A stretch of 54,638 nucleotides of DNA from Alkalibacterium subtropicum (GCF_900112455.1 NZ_FOLT01000011.1:1-54638); one strand, 5' to 3'. Shown: positions 24,987-34,118, numbered from the stretch's first letter. The notes: generated by a model not told the origin, from the letters alone. Made by a program: numbers and translations.

Positions 24987-26135
24987 ATGCACATCTATGC
25001 AACAAAAAAAGTCATGCAGGCGTTCAAAAAAGCAGAGAAAATGACTTCAGGAACGATAGAAAATATGACAATACTTGAAGAGAGTGATTCGCCCGAAGAA
25101 CAGGCATTATTTGAGTGGCACATAAACAGTGTAAAGGTAAATCAGGAGGATCTGCTGATCGTGACACATGATCTGTCGGGGCTGACCCTGCTCATAGTTA
25201 ATGCTGATACAGAAGACCTGCTCGATTTTTATGAATGGTTTGAAGAAGCTCTCTATGATCTGCTCGGCAAACTGGGATTCAGTCATAAAAGTATCCAGCA
25301 GTACCTCACTTATTCCAAGGGGCGTCAGCTGACCCTCGGCAAAGCAACAGATTTTAAAAAAATCGGACGCAATTCTTCAGCCGTCTCTCTGTTGCGGCAA
25401 CTGGACTATTATCAGGAAAATGAGTATATGGTCCAAAGTTACTGGCAGTATCAAACCAGTCGCTTGAACCGTTCACTTAAACAGGCATCCCAGCCGTTCA
25501 CACAATTTATCAATGAATATGAGAAAGTCATTGGTCCTGTGAGCTTCAACGTGAACATGGCTGAAATTGAAGTTCGGTTGAAAATGGGCGATCTCCCCGA
25601 TGTCATCCGTGTCATTCAGATGCCGATGCAGCTTACATTCGAAGATCTGCACCGGGTGATCCAGAAAGTCTTCATGTGGCAGGATGCGCACCTGCATCAG
25701 TTTATTATGGAAGATGGAGCAACCGTTATCAGCGCCGAGCAGAAGAGGAGTATGGAACGTTATCAGATGGAAAGTCAAGCAGAGGCTTCTGCTGCAAGTC
25801 AGCTCAAGCTGGCAGATGTCATCACACCGGAGGAAAATGGCATCTTCACCTATGTTTACGATTTCGGAGATTCCTGGGAACACCGTATCCGGGTCAGAAG
25901 GTTCTATTCTGAGAACAGACGGATGTTTCCCAAGCTCAGCCTGATGTCAGGGGAGCCGGTACCTGAGAATGTCGGAGGGCCACCAGGTTATGCCGATTTT
26001 CTGGAAGTTATCAATGATCCGACCCATGACGAACACAGCGTCATCAAAGAATGGGCGAACGATTATTTTACCCGTCTGAATCTGTTCAATGATGTGAATA
26101 ACTTCAATCATGATTTGACAGTCATGCACTCTTGA
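24987..26135 (+). CDS. Plasmid pRiA4b ORF-3 family protein
   Basis: About 382 aa, probably cytoplasmic. The C-terminal half carries the pRiA4b ORF-3 (IS1096 TnpR-like) domain: QLTFEDLHRVIQKVFMWQDAHLHQF, then FTYVYDFGDSWEHRIRV and GGPPGYADFLEVINDP. The N-terminal 180 residues are unassigned and look like a helical accessory domain. Biochemical function is unknown; the domain name records its first finding on a plasmid and does not show mobility here. GGAGGATGAG precedes the ATG. Stands alone. Confidence 0.8.
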   Translation: MHIYATKKVMQAFKKAEKMTSGTIENMTILEESDSPEEQALFEWHINSVKVNQEDLLIVTHDLSGLTLLIVNADTEDLLDFYEWFEEALYDLLGKLGFSHKSIQQYLTYSKGRQLTLGKATDFKKIGRNSSAVSLLRQLDYYQENEYMVQSYWQYQTSRLNRSLKQASQPFTQFINEYEKVIGPVSFNVNMAEIEVRLKMGDLPDVIRVIQMPMQLTFEDLHRVIQKVFMWQDAHLHQFIMEDGATVISAEQKRSMERYQMESQAEASAASQLKLADVITPEENGIFTYVYDFGDSWEHRIRVRRFYSENRRMFPKLSLMSGEPVPENVGGPPGYADFLEVINDPTHDEHSVIKEWANDYFTRLNLFNDVNNFNHDLTVMHS

Positions 26136-26140
26136 TTTTT

Positions 26141-26179
26141 CCCCCGCTCAATATGCGGACGGGCTGTCTGAAGTGGGGG
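26141..26179 (+). terminator. Possible terminator after the pRiA4b-family gene
   Basis: CCCCCGCT and AGTGGGGG pair (one G-U) around a 23-base loop. Only CCCTTTACTATT follows, so termination is uncertain. Confidence 0.4.
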
Positions 26180-26299
26180 CCCTTTACTATTCCTGAGTAT
26201 ATGAGATTATAAAACATTTCAGATATGGTATGATTATTATTGACTATAGTATGATGAATCCGTGCATTTATCATAAATATGACGCAGTGAGGAATGTCT

Positions 26300-27373
26300 A
26301 TGAAAAATTGTATTATCGTTATACCTGTTTTAGATCCAAACGACGCATTCACCCCCTATGTGAAACAGCTGGTCCAAGAGGACTTCAAGTCGATCATTAT
26401 CGTCAACGACGGCAGTTCCAATGAAAAGACTCAGATATTTGAAAAGCTTGATGAACTGCCGGAAGTGACAGTTCTGACGCACGCCGTCAACATGGGTAAA
26501 GGCCGGGCGCTCAAGAATGCGTTCAATTACATATTAAATGATCCTGAATTATCGACTCAGGATGGTGTCATCACCGTCGATGGTGACGGACAGCATAAAG
26601 TAAGTGATGTACTTAAACTCTGCAGTGAACTGGAAGGGAAATCTTCCAGCCTGTTACTCGGTGTCAGACATTTTCAGGAAGATAATGTGCCGTGGACGAG
26701 CCGTATGGGAAACACCATTACCAGACGTCTATTTAAACTTTTATATGGAGAAGGACTGAATGATACCCAGACTGGCTTGAGAGGCCTGTCGACAGATATC
26801 CTTCCGGACTTCGCCGCGATCGAAGGGGAACGGTACAGTTACGAAACGAATATGCTGATCGTGGCTATCCATAAGGGGATCGCGATCAAAGAAGTCACCA
26901 TCGCAACGGTATATATCAAAGACAATGAAGAAAGTCACTTTAACCCGGTGAAGGATTCTGTAGAAATCTATGTTTTGCTGTTCAAAAATTTTTTTAAATT
27001 CATGAGTGTGTCATTCACTTCGTTTCTGATCGATATTTCTTTCTTTCAGATTTTCCTGTTTATCCTTGGTTTTTTGATGACACGCCGGCGGATCATAGCA
27101 GCGACGCTTCTGGCCCGGGCAGTCTCCAGTTTGTTCAACTATACGGTCAACCGGAAGTGGGTCTTCGAAAGCAAGAAGCGGTGGAAGCATACCCTTTTCA
27201 GTTATTATGGTCTGGTCGCGGTAGAAGCAATGGCGTCTGGACTCAGCGTATACTGGCTGTTCCAGCTGACAGGGATAAAAGAAGTGATCCTGAAGGTCTT
27301 CGTCGATGCCATACTCTTCATGATCAGCTACCGTATCCAGAAGTTCCTGATATTCAAATCGCACGAAAATTAA
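26300..27373 (+). CDS. GT2 glycosyltransferase fused to a GtrA domain
   Basis: About 357 aa. The N-terminal 210 residues are a GT-A dolichol-phosphate-mannose-synthase-like domain: IIVNDGSS, the metal-binding DGDGQ (near 94-98) and a DTQTGLRGLS acceptor region. The C-terminal 140 residues form four membrane segments of the GtrA type with NYTVNRKWVF. Expected to make polyprenyl-phosphate sugar and help carry it across the membrane for surface decoration. ATG 26294 also opens the frame, but GAGGA is spaced for 26300. The fusion is known in Firmicutes. A separate GtrA lies at 39099. Confidence 0.88.
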   Translation: MKNCIIVIPVLDPNDAFTPYVKQLVQEDFKSIIIVNDGSSNEKTQIFEKLDELPEVTVLTHAVNMGKGRALKNAFNYILNDPELSTQDGVITVDGDGQHKVSDVLKLCSELEGKSSSLLLGVRHFQEDNVPWTSRMGNTITRRLFKLLYGEGLNDTQTGLRGLSTDILPDFAAIEGERYSYETNMLIVAIHKGIAIKEVTIATVYIKDNEESHFNPVKDSVEIYVLLFKNFFKFMSVSFTSFLIDISFFQIFLFILGFLMTRRRIIAATLLARAVSSLFNYTVNRKWVFESKKRWKHTLFSYYGLVAVEAMASGLSVYWLFQLTGIKEVILKVFVDAILFMISYRIQKFLIFKSHEN

Positions 27374-27425
27374 AAACGAGTCCGCATCCTCCAGCCCATT
27401 AAGGCTGGAGGAGACGAACTCGTTT
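27374..27425. terminator. Bidirectional terminator between GT2-GtrA and gntR
   Basis: A long stem: AAACGAGT pairs with ACTCGTTT at the outside and CCTCCAGCC with GGCTGGAGG at the inside, around CATTAA. A-rich on the left, T-rich on the right, serving both converging genes. Confidence 0.9.
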
Positions 27426-27438
27426 CACTTTTATTCGG

Positions 27439-28155
27439 TTAGTTGTTTACGATGGTCTCTGATACAAACGAATCTGCACGATGCTTTGTCACACCAAATT
27501 CTATCGTGTCACCTGTATCCAGATAAGTGATCTGTTCAGTGACACCGATTGGATCATTTACGTCGACTTCAAGATGACGTGCCTCATCTTCATCGGCTTT
27601 TTTTACAGTGATCCGGCGATGTGCACTTTGAATGGTCAAGCCGAGCTCATCTTTGATATAATCATATAAAGAGGCCTCTAAATGCTTTCTTTCCAGACCG
27701 GGAGCGCGTTCGATAGGGATCGCTGTTTTTTCTATGATCGCAGGCTTGCCATCGACACATCTCACGCGATGGATATTGTAGACGAAACTTCCAGGTTTCA
27801 GATTCAACTTGTCCTGAACGATATCGTCAGCCTGTATGACCTCAAAGGCCAGGATCTTGCTGGTGACTTTATGACCATTATTGCTGTGATTAGCAGTGAA
27901 ACCGTCAAGCTGAGCGGAATTCGTGATACGCTGGATCTCTTTTTGACTCAAATCTTTCACAAACGTTCCGGAGCCGCGACGTTTGATGATCAATCCTTCA
28001 TCAACCAGTAAATCCAATGCGCGCTTGACTGTCATCTTGCTTGTGTTGTAAGCTTCACACAAGTCCTTCTCAAAAGGCAGCTGTTCAGTCGCAGTATAAT
28101 CGCCATTAATGATTTTACCTTTAATGTCGGTATATATTTCTTCATATTTTTTCAT
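27439..28155 (-). CDS. GntR-family regulator, HutC/UTRA type
   Basis: Transcriptional regulator of 238 aa. The N-terminal winged helix-turn-helix (TEQLPFEKDLCEAYNTSKMTVKRALDLL region) ends in RRGSGTFVKD. The C-terminal UTRA effector domain shows FVYNIHRVRCVDGKPAIIEKTAIP. Divergent from nanE, which it probably controls; the ligand would be an amino-sugar phosphate. The frame runs up to 28254, but the first ATG with a GntR-like N-terminus (KKYEEIYTDIKGKI) is at 28155. A candidate operator lies at 28247-28277. Confidence 0.88.
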   Translation of the reverse strand: MKKYEEIYTDIKGKIINGDYTATEQLPFEKDLCEAYNTSKMTVKRALDLLVDEGLIIKRRGSGTFVKDLSQKEIQRITNSAQLDGFTANHSNNGHKVTSKILAFEVIQADDIVQDKLNLKPGSFVYNIHRVRCVDGKPAIIEKTAIPIERAPGLERKHLEASLYDYIKDELGLTIQSAHRRITVKKADEDEARHLEVDVNDPIGVTEQITYLDTGDTIEFGVTKHRADSFVSETIVNN

Positions 28156-28246
28156 AACGCACCAATCTTTCTCTAGTAGTTGACTCACTTTATCAATTAT
28201 AACACACTCATAAAAAAACATTGTAACATTACATGATTTACATGAG

Positions 28247-28290
28247 TATGACATATTCTATTAAATAACATGTCATATATTTGTTATAAT
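28247..28290 (+). promoter_or_regulatory. nanE promoter with palindromic operator candidate
   Basis: TATGACAT (28247-28254) and ATGTCATA (28270-28277) form a perfect eight-base inverted repeat with a 15-base spacer. A -10 box TATAAT lies at 28285-28290; no clear -35. The right arm sits between the presumed -35 and -10, as expected of a repressor site. The divergent GntR gene is the natural candidate binder. Confidence 0.55.
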
Positions 28291-28332
28291 ATACTTATTA
28301 ATAGTAAAAATCAAGCAATCGGAGGGGTAAAA

Positions 28333-29013
28333 ATGTTAAGAAAAGTTAAAGGTGGATTGATCGTATCTTGTCAGGCACTTTCGGATGAACCGTTACATAG
28401 TTCATTTATCATGGGCCGGATGGCAATAGCAGCAACGGAAGGGGGCGCCGTGGGCATACGCGCGAATTCGAAAGAAGATATTACAGAAATCAAGAAACAG
28501 ACTTCTCTGCCGATCATCGGTCTGGTGAAACGTCATTATCCGGATGTCAAAGTGTATATAACAGCGACAATGAAAGAAGTGGATGAACTAATGGATGCGG
28601 GCTGCGATATGATCGCCGTGGATGCAACGAAGCAGGAGAGACCTGAAGGAGAAACACTGGAGGCATTCGTTAATGCCATTCGGGGAAAATATGAAGATAT
28701 CTTACTGATGGCTGATACGTCAACGGTTGAAGAAGGAGTCGAAGCGGAGCGTCTGGGATTCGATGTGGTGTCTACAACACTTGTGGGTTATACAGACTAC
28801 ACCAAAGACCAGTCTATTTTCGCGAACGACTACGCTATGCTCAAAGAGTATCTGGAAAAAGTATCCATACCGGTCATCGCAGAAGGACATGTGGATACAC
28901 CGGAAAAAGCAAAAGCTGTTTTAGATCACGGTGTACACTCTGTGGTGGTCGGAAGTGCGATCACTCGCCCGCAGGTGATTACCCGGCGATTCGTCGATAG
29001 GATCAACAGCTGA
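28333..29013 (+). CDS. nanE: N-acetylmannosamine-6-phosphate 2-epimerase
   Basis: Converts ManNAc-6-phosphate to GlcNAc-6-phosphate in sialic acid or ManNAc use (cytoplasm). About 226 aa TIM barrel: [16 protein letters not shown], the catalytic Lys in [11 protein letters not shown] (K66), [23 protein letters not shown], and the catalytic Glu in [10 protein letters not shown] (E184). The frame is open from 28270, but that part contains the promoter. GGAGGGG at 28321 fixes the ATG at 28333. NanA, NanK and a transporter are not in the window, so the gene is an orphan here with its divergent regulator. Confidence 0.95.
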   Translation: MLRKVKGGLIVSCQALSDEPLHSSFIMGRMAIAATEGGAVGIRANSKEDITEIKKQTSLPIIGLVKRHYPDVKVYITATMKEVDELMDAGCDMIAVDATKQERPEGETLEAFVNAIRGKYEDILLMADTSTVEEGVEAERLGFDVVSTTLVGYTDYTKDQSIFANDYAMLKEYLEKVSIPVIAEGHVDTPEKAKAVLDHGVHSVVVGSAITRPQVITRRFVDRINS

Positions 29014-29035
29014 ACATAACACGACATTCAGAACG

Positions 29036-29076
29036 CCGCAGCGACTACTTGAGGTAAACGCTGCGGGGTTCTTTTT
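29036..29076 (+). terminator. Terminator after nanE
   Basis: CCGCAGCG (29036-29043) and CGCTGCGG (29059-29066), 15-base loop, then GGTTCTTTTT. Confidence 0.85.
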
Positions 29077-29136
29077 GTATCAGAATGAAATCGTTAAAGC
29101 GGTCATATGGGAAAGGACTTGAGCATGCGGGGAAAA

Positions 29137-29838
29137 TCAATAACCGATATACGGATCGAAGACGATATGGGTAAAGGACACGCCGTTTTTTCTTAAACGT
29201 TTGTTGATGTCGAGAACTGTTTTAGGCTTGCCGGCGATATAATAGATCGCATCGTTGCCTAAGGTGTCTGCCAGTTTTTCATAGACTTGACGTGTCTGGT
29301 TGCGGTCCTTAGTGTAAAACGGATGAAACCGGGGATTGCCTTCAGCGATCCGGTCGATTTCTTCTTTGAACAAGTGGGTATCTGACGAGGAATAGACAAG
29401 AAAAATATCTCGGCGTGTATCGTATTCCAGTTGCTTGACCATGGCACGATTGGGTGTGATCCCTATGCCCGCAGCGATCAGAACGATAGGGGACGTTGTA
29501 TCTTTCGTTTTGTACCAGCCGAATGGACCGATCATATTCACTTTGTCTCCTTCAGAAAGGGAAAAAAGTGTTTTCTTAAAATCGCTGACAGGTTCGTTGA
29601 TAGACGTAGCGATCATCAGTTTAGTTTCTGAAGGCGGGGAAGCAATCGAAAATATACGAAACGGCTGACCGCTGACTTTTTTGCCCGGGATCGTAAACAC
29701 CCCGTGTTCCCCCGGGGCCCAGATGAGGTCTTTTGGATAATTAAACAGAATCACATAATAATCGTCATGTGGATGGGTGATCGAGTGAACTGTCAATGTC
29801 GTTCGGTTGAACATGCCTTTAAAGTCATTGATTTTCAT
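29137..29838 (-). CDS. Ferredoxin-NADP reductase-like flavoprotein
   Basis: About 233 aa, one FAD-binding and one NAD(P)-binding domain with no iron-sulphur or globin domain. FAD motif RIFSIAS (R-x-F-S form), phosphate loop GDKVNMIGPFGWY, pyridine-nucleotide loop LIAAGIGITPNRAM, and IYYIAGKPKTV near the C-terminus. It ends in an aromatic residue (IGY), as plant-type reductases do. Electron partner unknown. AAAGGAG fixes the start. Read after the aldo/keto reductase at 29928 on the same strand, but separated from it by a terminator. Confidence 0.85.
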   Translation of the reverse strand: MKINDFKGMFNRTTLTVHSITHPHDDYYVILFNYPKDLIWAPGEHGVFTIPGKKVSGQPFRIFSIASPPSETKLMIATSINEPVSDFKKTLFSLSEGDKVNMIGPFGWYKTKDTTSPIVLIAAGIGITPNRAMVKQLEYDTRRDIFLVYSSSDTHLFKEEIDRIAEGNPRFHPFYTKDRNQTRQVYEKLADTLGNDAIYYIAGKPKTVLDINKRLRKNGVSFTHIVFDPYIGY

Positions 29839-29868
29839 GTCGTGGCTCCTTTCATTTCAGTTAAATAG

Positions 29869-29910
29869 AAAAAACCCGTTAACTCAAGATATACTCAATC
29901 AGTTAACGGG
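29869..29910 (-). terminator. Terminator of the aldo/keto reductase gene
   Basis: CCCGTTAACT and AGTTAACGGG (29875-29884, 29901-29910) with AAAAAA on the left, giving a T-run on the minus strand. Confidence 0.85.
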
Positions 29911-29927
29911 CATTTTATTACATGAAA

Positions 29928-30740
29928 TTAATCGCGGACGTCTCTGATTTGTTGGAGTATTTTAACATCTTCATCAGAAATTTCAAAATCCAGCTGTTTG
30001 TTTTCGATAATACGGCTTTCATGTGTTGACTTAGGAAGGGGCAGCGTGTCTTTTTCCAGACAGTAACGGATAGCCAGTTGAGCCACTGTTACATCATACT
30101 TCTCAGCCATCTCTTTCAGTTCAGGCATATCCAGGACCTGACCTGTAGCCAGAGGAGAATAGGCTTCGACCACAATGTCATGGTCTTTACAGAATGACAG
30201 CAGTTCTTCCTGATCTTTACCGATATAGAATGGGATCTGGTTGGCCATTGGGACAATGTCACATTCATCTAAAATCGGCTGCAGGTTTTTGATTTCAAAG
30301 TTTGAAACACCGATGGCTTTGATCTTGCCGTCGTTGTATAATTTTTCCATCGCCTTCCAGGACTGAATATTTCCTTCGGTACAGTCTTTACCGATCTCGC
30401 TCCATGGCCATGGTGCATGGATAAGATAGAGGTCAAGATAGTCGACACCTAAGTTGGTGATCGTTTCATTGAAGGCCTCGAGTGTTTCGTCATACCCCTT
30501 GATTTCTGCAGGGAGCTTACTTGTAATGAAGATATCTTCTCTCGGCGTGTCGAACTCACGGATAGCTTTGCCGACATTTTCTTCGTTTTTATAAGCAAGC
30601 GCGGTATCGATGTGTGTGTAGCCGTTTTTCAGAGCCATCGTTACTGAATCATAAGCCTCTTCATTTGGGATCTGCCATGTGCCGAACCCGATACTTGGAA
30701 TTTTGACGCCGTTGTGAAATGTAAATGTGTCTTTCTTCAT
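29928..30740 (-). CDS. Aldo/keto reductase
   Basis: AKR superfamily enzyme of 270 aa: HIDTALAYKNEENVG (Asp and Tyr), FITSKLPAE (Lys), YLIHAPWP (His), KAIGVSNF, and LPLPKSTHESRIIENKQLDF for the NADPH site. It resembles 2,5-diketogluconate/glyoxal reductases. Substrate unknown. AGGAGGAAT precedes the ATG at good distance. Its own terminator at 29869-29910 separates it from the flavoprotein downstream. Confidence 0.92.
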   Translation of the reverse strand: MKKDTFTFHNGVKIPSIGFGTWQIPNEEAYDSVTMALKNGYTHIDTALAYKNEENVGKAIREFDTPREDIFITSKLPAEIKGYDETLEAFNETITNLGVDYLDLYLIHAPWPWSEIGKDCTEGNIQSWKAMEKLYNDGKIKAIGVSNFEIKNLQPILDECDIVPMANQIPFYIGKDQEELLSFCKDHDIVVEAYSPLATGQVLDMPELKEMAEKYDVTVAQLAIRYCLEKDTLPLPKSTHESRIIENKQLDFEISDEDVKILQQIRDVRD

Positions 30741-30820
30741 ACTTTATATTCCTCCTAAATTTTGATCCTTAATAATTATAACGCAAAACGGATGAAAATG
30801 CTTACTTTTTGTTTATAAAT

Positions 30821-32587
30821 CTAGTCATAGCTGATGAGAATGATAAATTCGCCATCCATAAATTCATTTTCCTGAATTTCAAGACGTTTTACGATCACCG
30901 TCAGACGGGAGTTGTCATCCTCGGTGGTCAGCTGCATTTCTGAAAGAGGGCGTTCCGGATTCATCCTGTTTTGATCCCAGGCTGAATCGATAAGTTCAGA
31001 CAGATCCTGTTCCAGCAGGACCGTTTCGTTTTCCAGCAGGACAATGGTCAGATCCTCGTCTTTTGAGTTCAGTTCGAGTCGGTAAGGGTCCTGATTAAGT
31101 GGGATTTCACGGTCATTCAGCTGGAAAGTAGTCACTTCGACGATTTCGTCGATGCCTTCCGTAGAAAAGACCAGCGGTTCGGTCATATCCAGAGAAATGA
31201 ATGCATATCGGGGACCGGATGTACCGGGAACCTCTCTATCCTCGGCATAATAGTAATGATAGCTGGAGTCAAAGCCGAACGTGTTCTGAAAGTCTTGATA
31301 ATAACTGAAGTCTTCAGGCAGCCAGTCCAGGCGGTCAAGCTGTTCCTGCTGATTCAGGTAATTCATACTGTAGCTGAAACGGGCTTTTTCTTCGTTAGTC
31401 AGCTCAGTGTCAAGCGGTGTGACTACACCGTCTTCATTGACATAAGGAGCGACCAGCTCATCGATGTTACTGGCCTGATTTCTGATCCCGATCGAAACGG
31501 CATCAATGACAGGCAGTATGGATATAACGCCCAGGCCGATCAGCAGGAATGGTATCACTCTTTTTTGAGAGGTCAGAAAACTGTAAATGAGTGTACTGAC
31601 TATAGAGAAAATCCCAAACAGTAAGACAAAGTATCGGCCGTGTGTCAGACCGAAATCGGCCGTTTTCAGACTTGATGAAACGGTCTGGAAAATGGCTATG
31701 ACAAGCAGCAGGTAAGGATAGAAGCGACTAAAGAGTTGAGCGATTTTCTTATCCACATGCTCAGCGAGAAACAGCGTCAATATACCGGCGATCGTATAAC
31801 TGATCAGCATGGGTTCCATCAAGTTGTCCTGCCAGAAGTCCCCGGAAATATTTGTCAGTATATAGGCGATGAGGATCGCACTGAAAACAAGCAGGACCGG
31901 AATGATGATATAGGCGATCAGGATTTCAAGCAGCGGGGGGATGCTTTTCGCTTCTTTGACCGCTTCAGTGAGTTCTGTCTCTTTAAAATGCGGCAGCCGG
32001 GACAGAAAGTAAACCGGTGCAATGAACTCAAAAACGATTGCTGCACTATAGGCAAACCAGCGATAATCCAGCTCATAAATGAGCGTCGTATAGGCACTGA
32101 AAATCGCACTGATGCCCATAAACAGAATAACGGAAATCAGCAGGCTCGAGAATACGGCTTTAATGAAAATGATCAGCGAATCACTGAACAAAAGCCTTTG
32201 GTGGAGCGTCGGCAGGGCGATCAGCAGGACGGCCAGAGTAAAGTAGAGGACCATCGTCCGGACCTGACCGGACTGATTAAAGCCCATCGGAGCCTGACGC
32301 AGATAAACATAATATAAGAGCGAAAGGATCAGACTCGAAAGCTTGCTTCCCCATAGTATTGCCTTGCTCAGTGGTTTGATTTCAGAAACCAGCTGTATAG
32401 AAACAAGGGCCAGCACACCCAGTCCGGCACTTAACGCCTGATTCATATAATCCGAATCGCCTTCGGAGCGTATGGTCAGGATCGTGAACAGGACAATGAG
32501 CGCAAGCAGCGCGGTTGCAAGCGGGAAACGTGAGAACGTCGCGAGCCACTGCGTTTTCCTTTTCATGAACCAGTTTTTAACAGACAT
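30821..32587 (-). CDS. DUF4153-type polytopic membrane protein
   Basis: About 588 aa. The N-terminal 380 residues hold roughly 10-12 membrane segments. The C-terminal 200 residues are hydrophilic and probably outside, with acidic stretches and conserved-looking YAFISLDM and LDWLPEDFSYY. The pattern fits DUF4153, whose function is unknown. TTG 32602 opens the frame within the GGAGGAG site; the ATG at 32587 is correctly spaced. Array B lies upstream of it and its promoter must fall between 32600 and 32780. Confidence 0.7.
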   Translation of the reverse strand: MSVKNWFMKRKTQWLATFSRFPLATALLALIVLFTILTIRSEGDSDYMNQALSAGLGVLALVSIQLVSEIKPLSKAILWGSKLSSLILSLLYYVYLRQAPMGFNQSGQVRTMVLYFTLAVLLIALPTLHQRLLFSDSLIIFIKAVFSSLLISVILFMGISAIFSAYTTLIYELDYRWFAYSAAIVFEFIAPVYFLSRLPHFKETELTEAVKEAKSIPPLLEILIAYIIIPVLLVFSAILIAYILTNISGDFWQDNLMEPMLISYTIAGILTLFLAEHVDKKIAQLFSRFYPYLLLVIAIFQTVSSSLKTADFGLTHGRYFVLLFGIFSIVSTLIYSFLTSQKRVIPFLLIGLGVISILPVIDAVSIGIRNQASNIDELVAPYVNEDGVVTPLDTELTNEEKARFSYSMNYLNQQEQLDRLDWLPEDFSYYQDFQNTFGFDSSYHYYYAEDREVPGTSGPRYAFISLDMTEPLVFSTEGIDEIVEVTTFQLNDREIPLNQDPYRLELNSKDEDLTIVLLENETVLLEQDLSELIDSAWDQNRMNPERPLSEMQLTTEDDNSRLTVIVKRLEIQENEFMDGEFIILISYD

Positions 32588-32785
32588 ATCGATCTCCTCC
32601 AATTGTGAACCTTTTAATTACTTTCAGTTTACGACTATATGACGCATTTAGCAATCAAATCGCCGGGGTGAAACTTAAGGAAGTCTAACTAGTTGAGTCA
32701 CTTTACACTTTAAGCAGGATCATTGATTAAGAAGTGAGAGGCTTCGCAAGTGTGCCCATAATTTTGTGAGCAATAAGATAAAGGG

Positions 32786-33090
32786 TATGCAAAAGGCGGA
32801 TTAAGTGCCCTTCGTAACGGGAAGAACAGTCTGATGGTCACGCAAAGGTGGATTCCGTGCCCTTCGCAACAGGAAGAACAGTCTGAACGTCACGCAAAAG
32901 GAAATTGCGTGCCCTTCGCGATAGAAAATGGATGTCGAACGTCACGCAAAAGTGGATTGCGTGCCCTTCACAATAGAAAAAGCAAACTGAACGTCACGCA
33001 AAGGTAGATTGCGTGACCTTCGCAATAGAAAAAGCAAGCTGAACGTCACGCAAAGACATATTGCGTGCCCTTTGCACCAGAATCATCAGA
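32786..33090. repeat. Array B: six tandem 52-bp hairpin units
   Basis: CACGCA starts at 32839, 32891, 32943, 32995 and 33047, exactly 52 apart; a degenerate first unit begins near 32786. The unit reads roughly CACGCAA, 7 bases, TTGCGTG, then CCCTTCGCAATAGAAAA and a variable part. The CACGCAA/TTGCGTG pair forms a hairpin of seven pairs; the first two units have mutated arms. Unit-to-unit identity is higher than in arrays A and C. The last unit ends in GCCCTTT...GCGAAGGGC, which can itself pair. It lies between the promoter side of the DUF4153 gene and the 3' side of the hydrolase gene. No gene fits. Confidence 0.88.
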
Positions 33091-33159
33091 GCGAAGGGCA
33101 TCCACTTCACTCATTAAGGTTGATTCTTCTAGCATGAAACAACTCTTTGACATAATGAA

Positions 33160-33186
33160 AGAGATTGGACATCACGTCCAATCTCT
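33160..33186. terminator. Terminator of the hydrolase gene
   Basis: Eleven perfect pairs (33160-33170 with 33176-33186), loop ATCAC, with AATGAAA on the left giving T residues for the minus strand. Confidence 0.75.
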
Positions 33187-33191
33187 CCATC

Positions 33192-34118
33192 TTATCCGTT
33201 CTTTTTGTAAAATGCACGATTCAGCGCCTCAGTACGGGTCTGCATCATCATCTTCGTCAAGTCGCTTGATGCCAATAAATCAAAGGAATGAAAGGCATGA
33301 AGAACGCAGTGGGTCTCCACCTTCACCCCGTCTTTTTGCAGGGCTTCGGAAAAGAGCAGCCCTTCGTCTCTCAGGGGATCGTATTCACAGACCTCCACAT
33401 AGGCATCAGGCAAGCCAGCAAAAGAAGCAGCTTCCATTGGCGAGGCGTACTTATTCGGCAGATCGACTTCATCACGTATATAGAGCGACCACATCATTTT
33501 GTTGAGTTTGACACTCCAGAATGGAAAAGTGTGGAGCGATTCAGCTCGCATGCGTGCATCGCTAACAGGATAAATATGAAATTGATAGAAGAAAGGAAAG
33601 GTATTTCTGTCTTTATAGTAGAGCAGGACATTGTTTGCCAAAGTGGAGCCTGAACTGTCGCCTCCGATAGCGATTCTTTCAGGATCGATTCCGAGATAGC
33701 CGGTATGCTGTAACACCCATTCACTGGCTCTTAGAGCATCGAAAAACGGTTCAGGAAAAGGATGCTGGGGAGACAGGCGATAATCGACGTCAATGACGAT
33801 GGCATTTGTCTGCAGAGCGTATTCTGCCGTCAGTCTTTTGATATGCGGAGGCCGCGTCAAAAAGAATGAACTGCCGTAGTAGTAAAGTAAGGCTGGAGAG
33901 GGCTGTTTTGTTTGCTCCGGTATATATATGATCAGAGTGATCGTGTCTTGATCGGTCGCTGATATCCTGATCTGCTTTACCTTTACACCTGGCGGAAGAC
34001 GAACGGCGCGTCGGGAAAGGTCAAGGGATCCGTTTATCAGGGGAAGCACCACAGGGGAAAGAAACAGTGCGAGCGGTTTATATCTTTTTACTTCATTAAA
34101 AATGGAAAATTTAGTCAC
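33192..34118 (-). CDS. Alpha/beta hydrolase of the hormone-sensitive-lipase group with altered oxyanion motif
   Basis: About 308 aa. Nucleophile Ser155 in GGDSSGS, Asp in CEYDPLRDEG and His in LHAFHSF complete a plausible triad, and DVDYRLSPQHPFP is the family signature after the oxyanion loop. The usual HGGGF is replaced by YGSSF (about 81-85), which changes the oxyanion hole and perhaps the activity. An N-terminal hydrophobic stretch (15-30) could make a membrane contact. GTG start with a poor ribosome-binding site. Esterase or deacetylase activity is possible but not assured. Confidence 0.8.
   Translation of the reverse strand: MTKFSIFNEVKRYKPLALFLSPVVLPLINGSLDLSRRAVRLPPGVKVKQIRISATDQDTITLIIYIPEQTKQPSPALLYYYGSSFFLTRPPHIKRLTAEYALQTNAIVIDVDYRLSPQHPFPEPFFDALRASEWVLQHTGYLGIDPERIAIGGDSSGSTLANNVLLYYKDRNTFPFFYQFHIYPVSDARMRAESLHTFPFWSVKLNKMMWSLYIRDEVDLPNKYASPMEAASFAGLPDAYVEVCEYDPLRDEGLLFSEALQKDGVKVETHCVLHAFHSFDLLASSDLTKMMMQTRTEALNRAFYKKNG

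Noticed and set aside
24987-26135. pRiA4b ORF-3/IS1096 TnpR-like gene as evidence of a mobile element
   Set aside because: The domain is common in chromosomes; no transposase, terminal repeats or target duplication are seen.
28270-28332. N-terminal extension of nanE
   Set aside because: This stretch contains the -10 box and half of the operator; GGAGGGG fixes the start at 28333.
33065-33505. 146-aa plus-strand ORF
   Set aside because: It lies over the end of array B and antisense to the hydrolase gene; no ribosome-binding site or domain.
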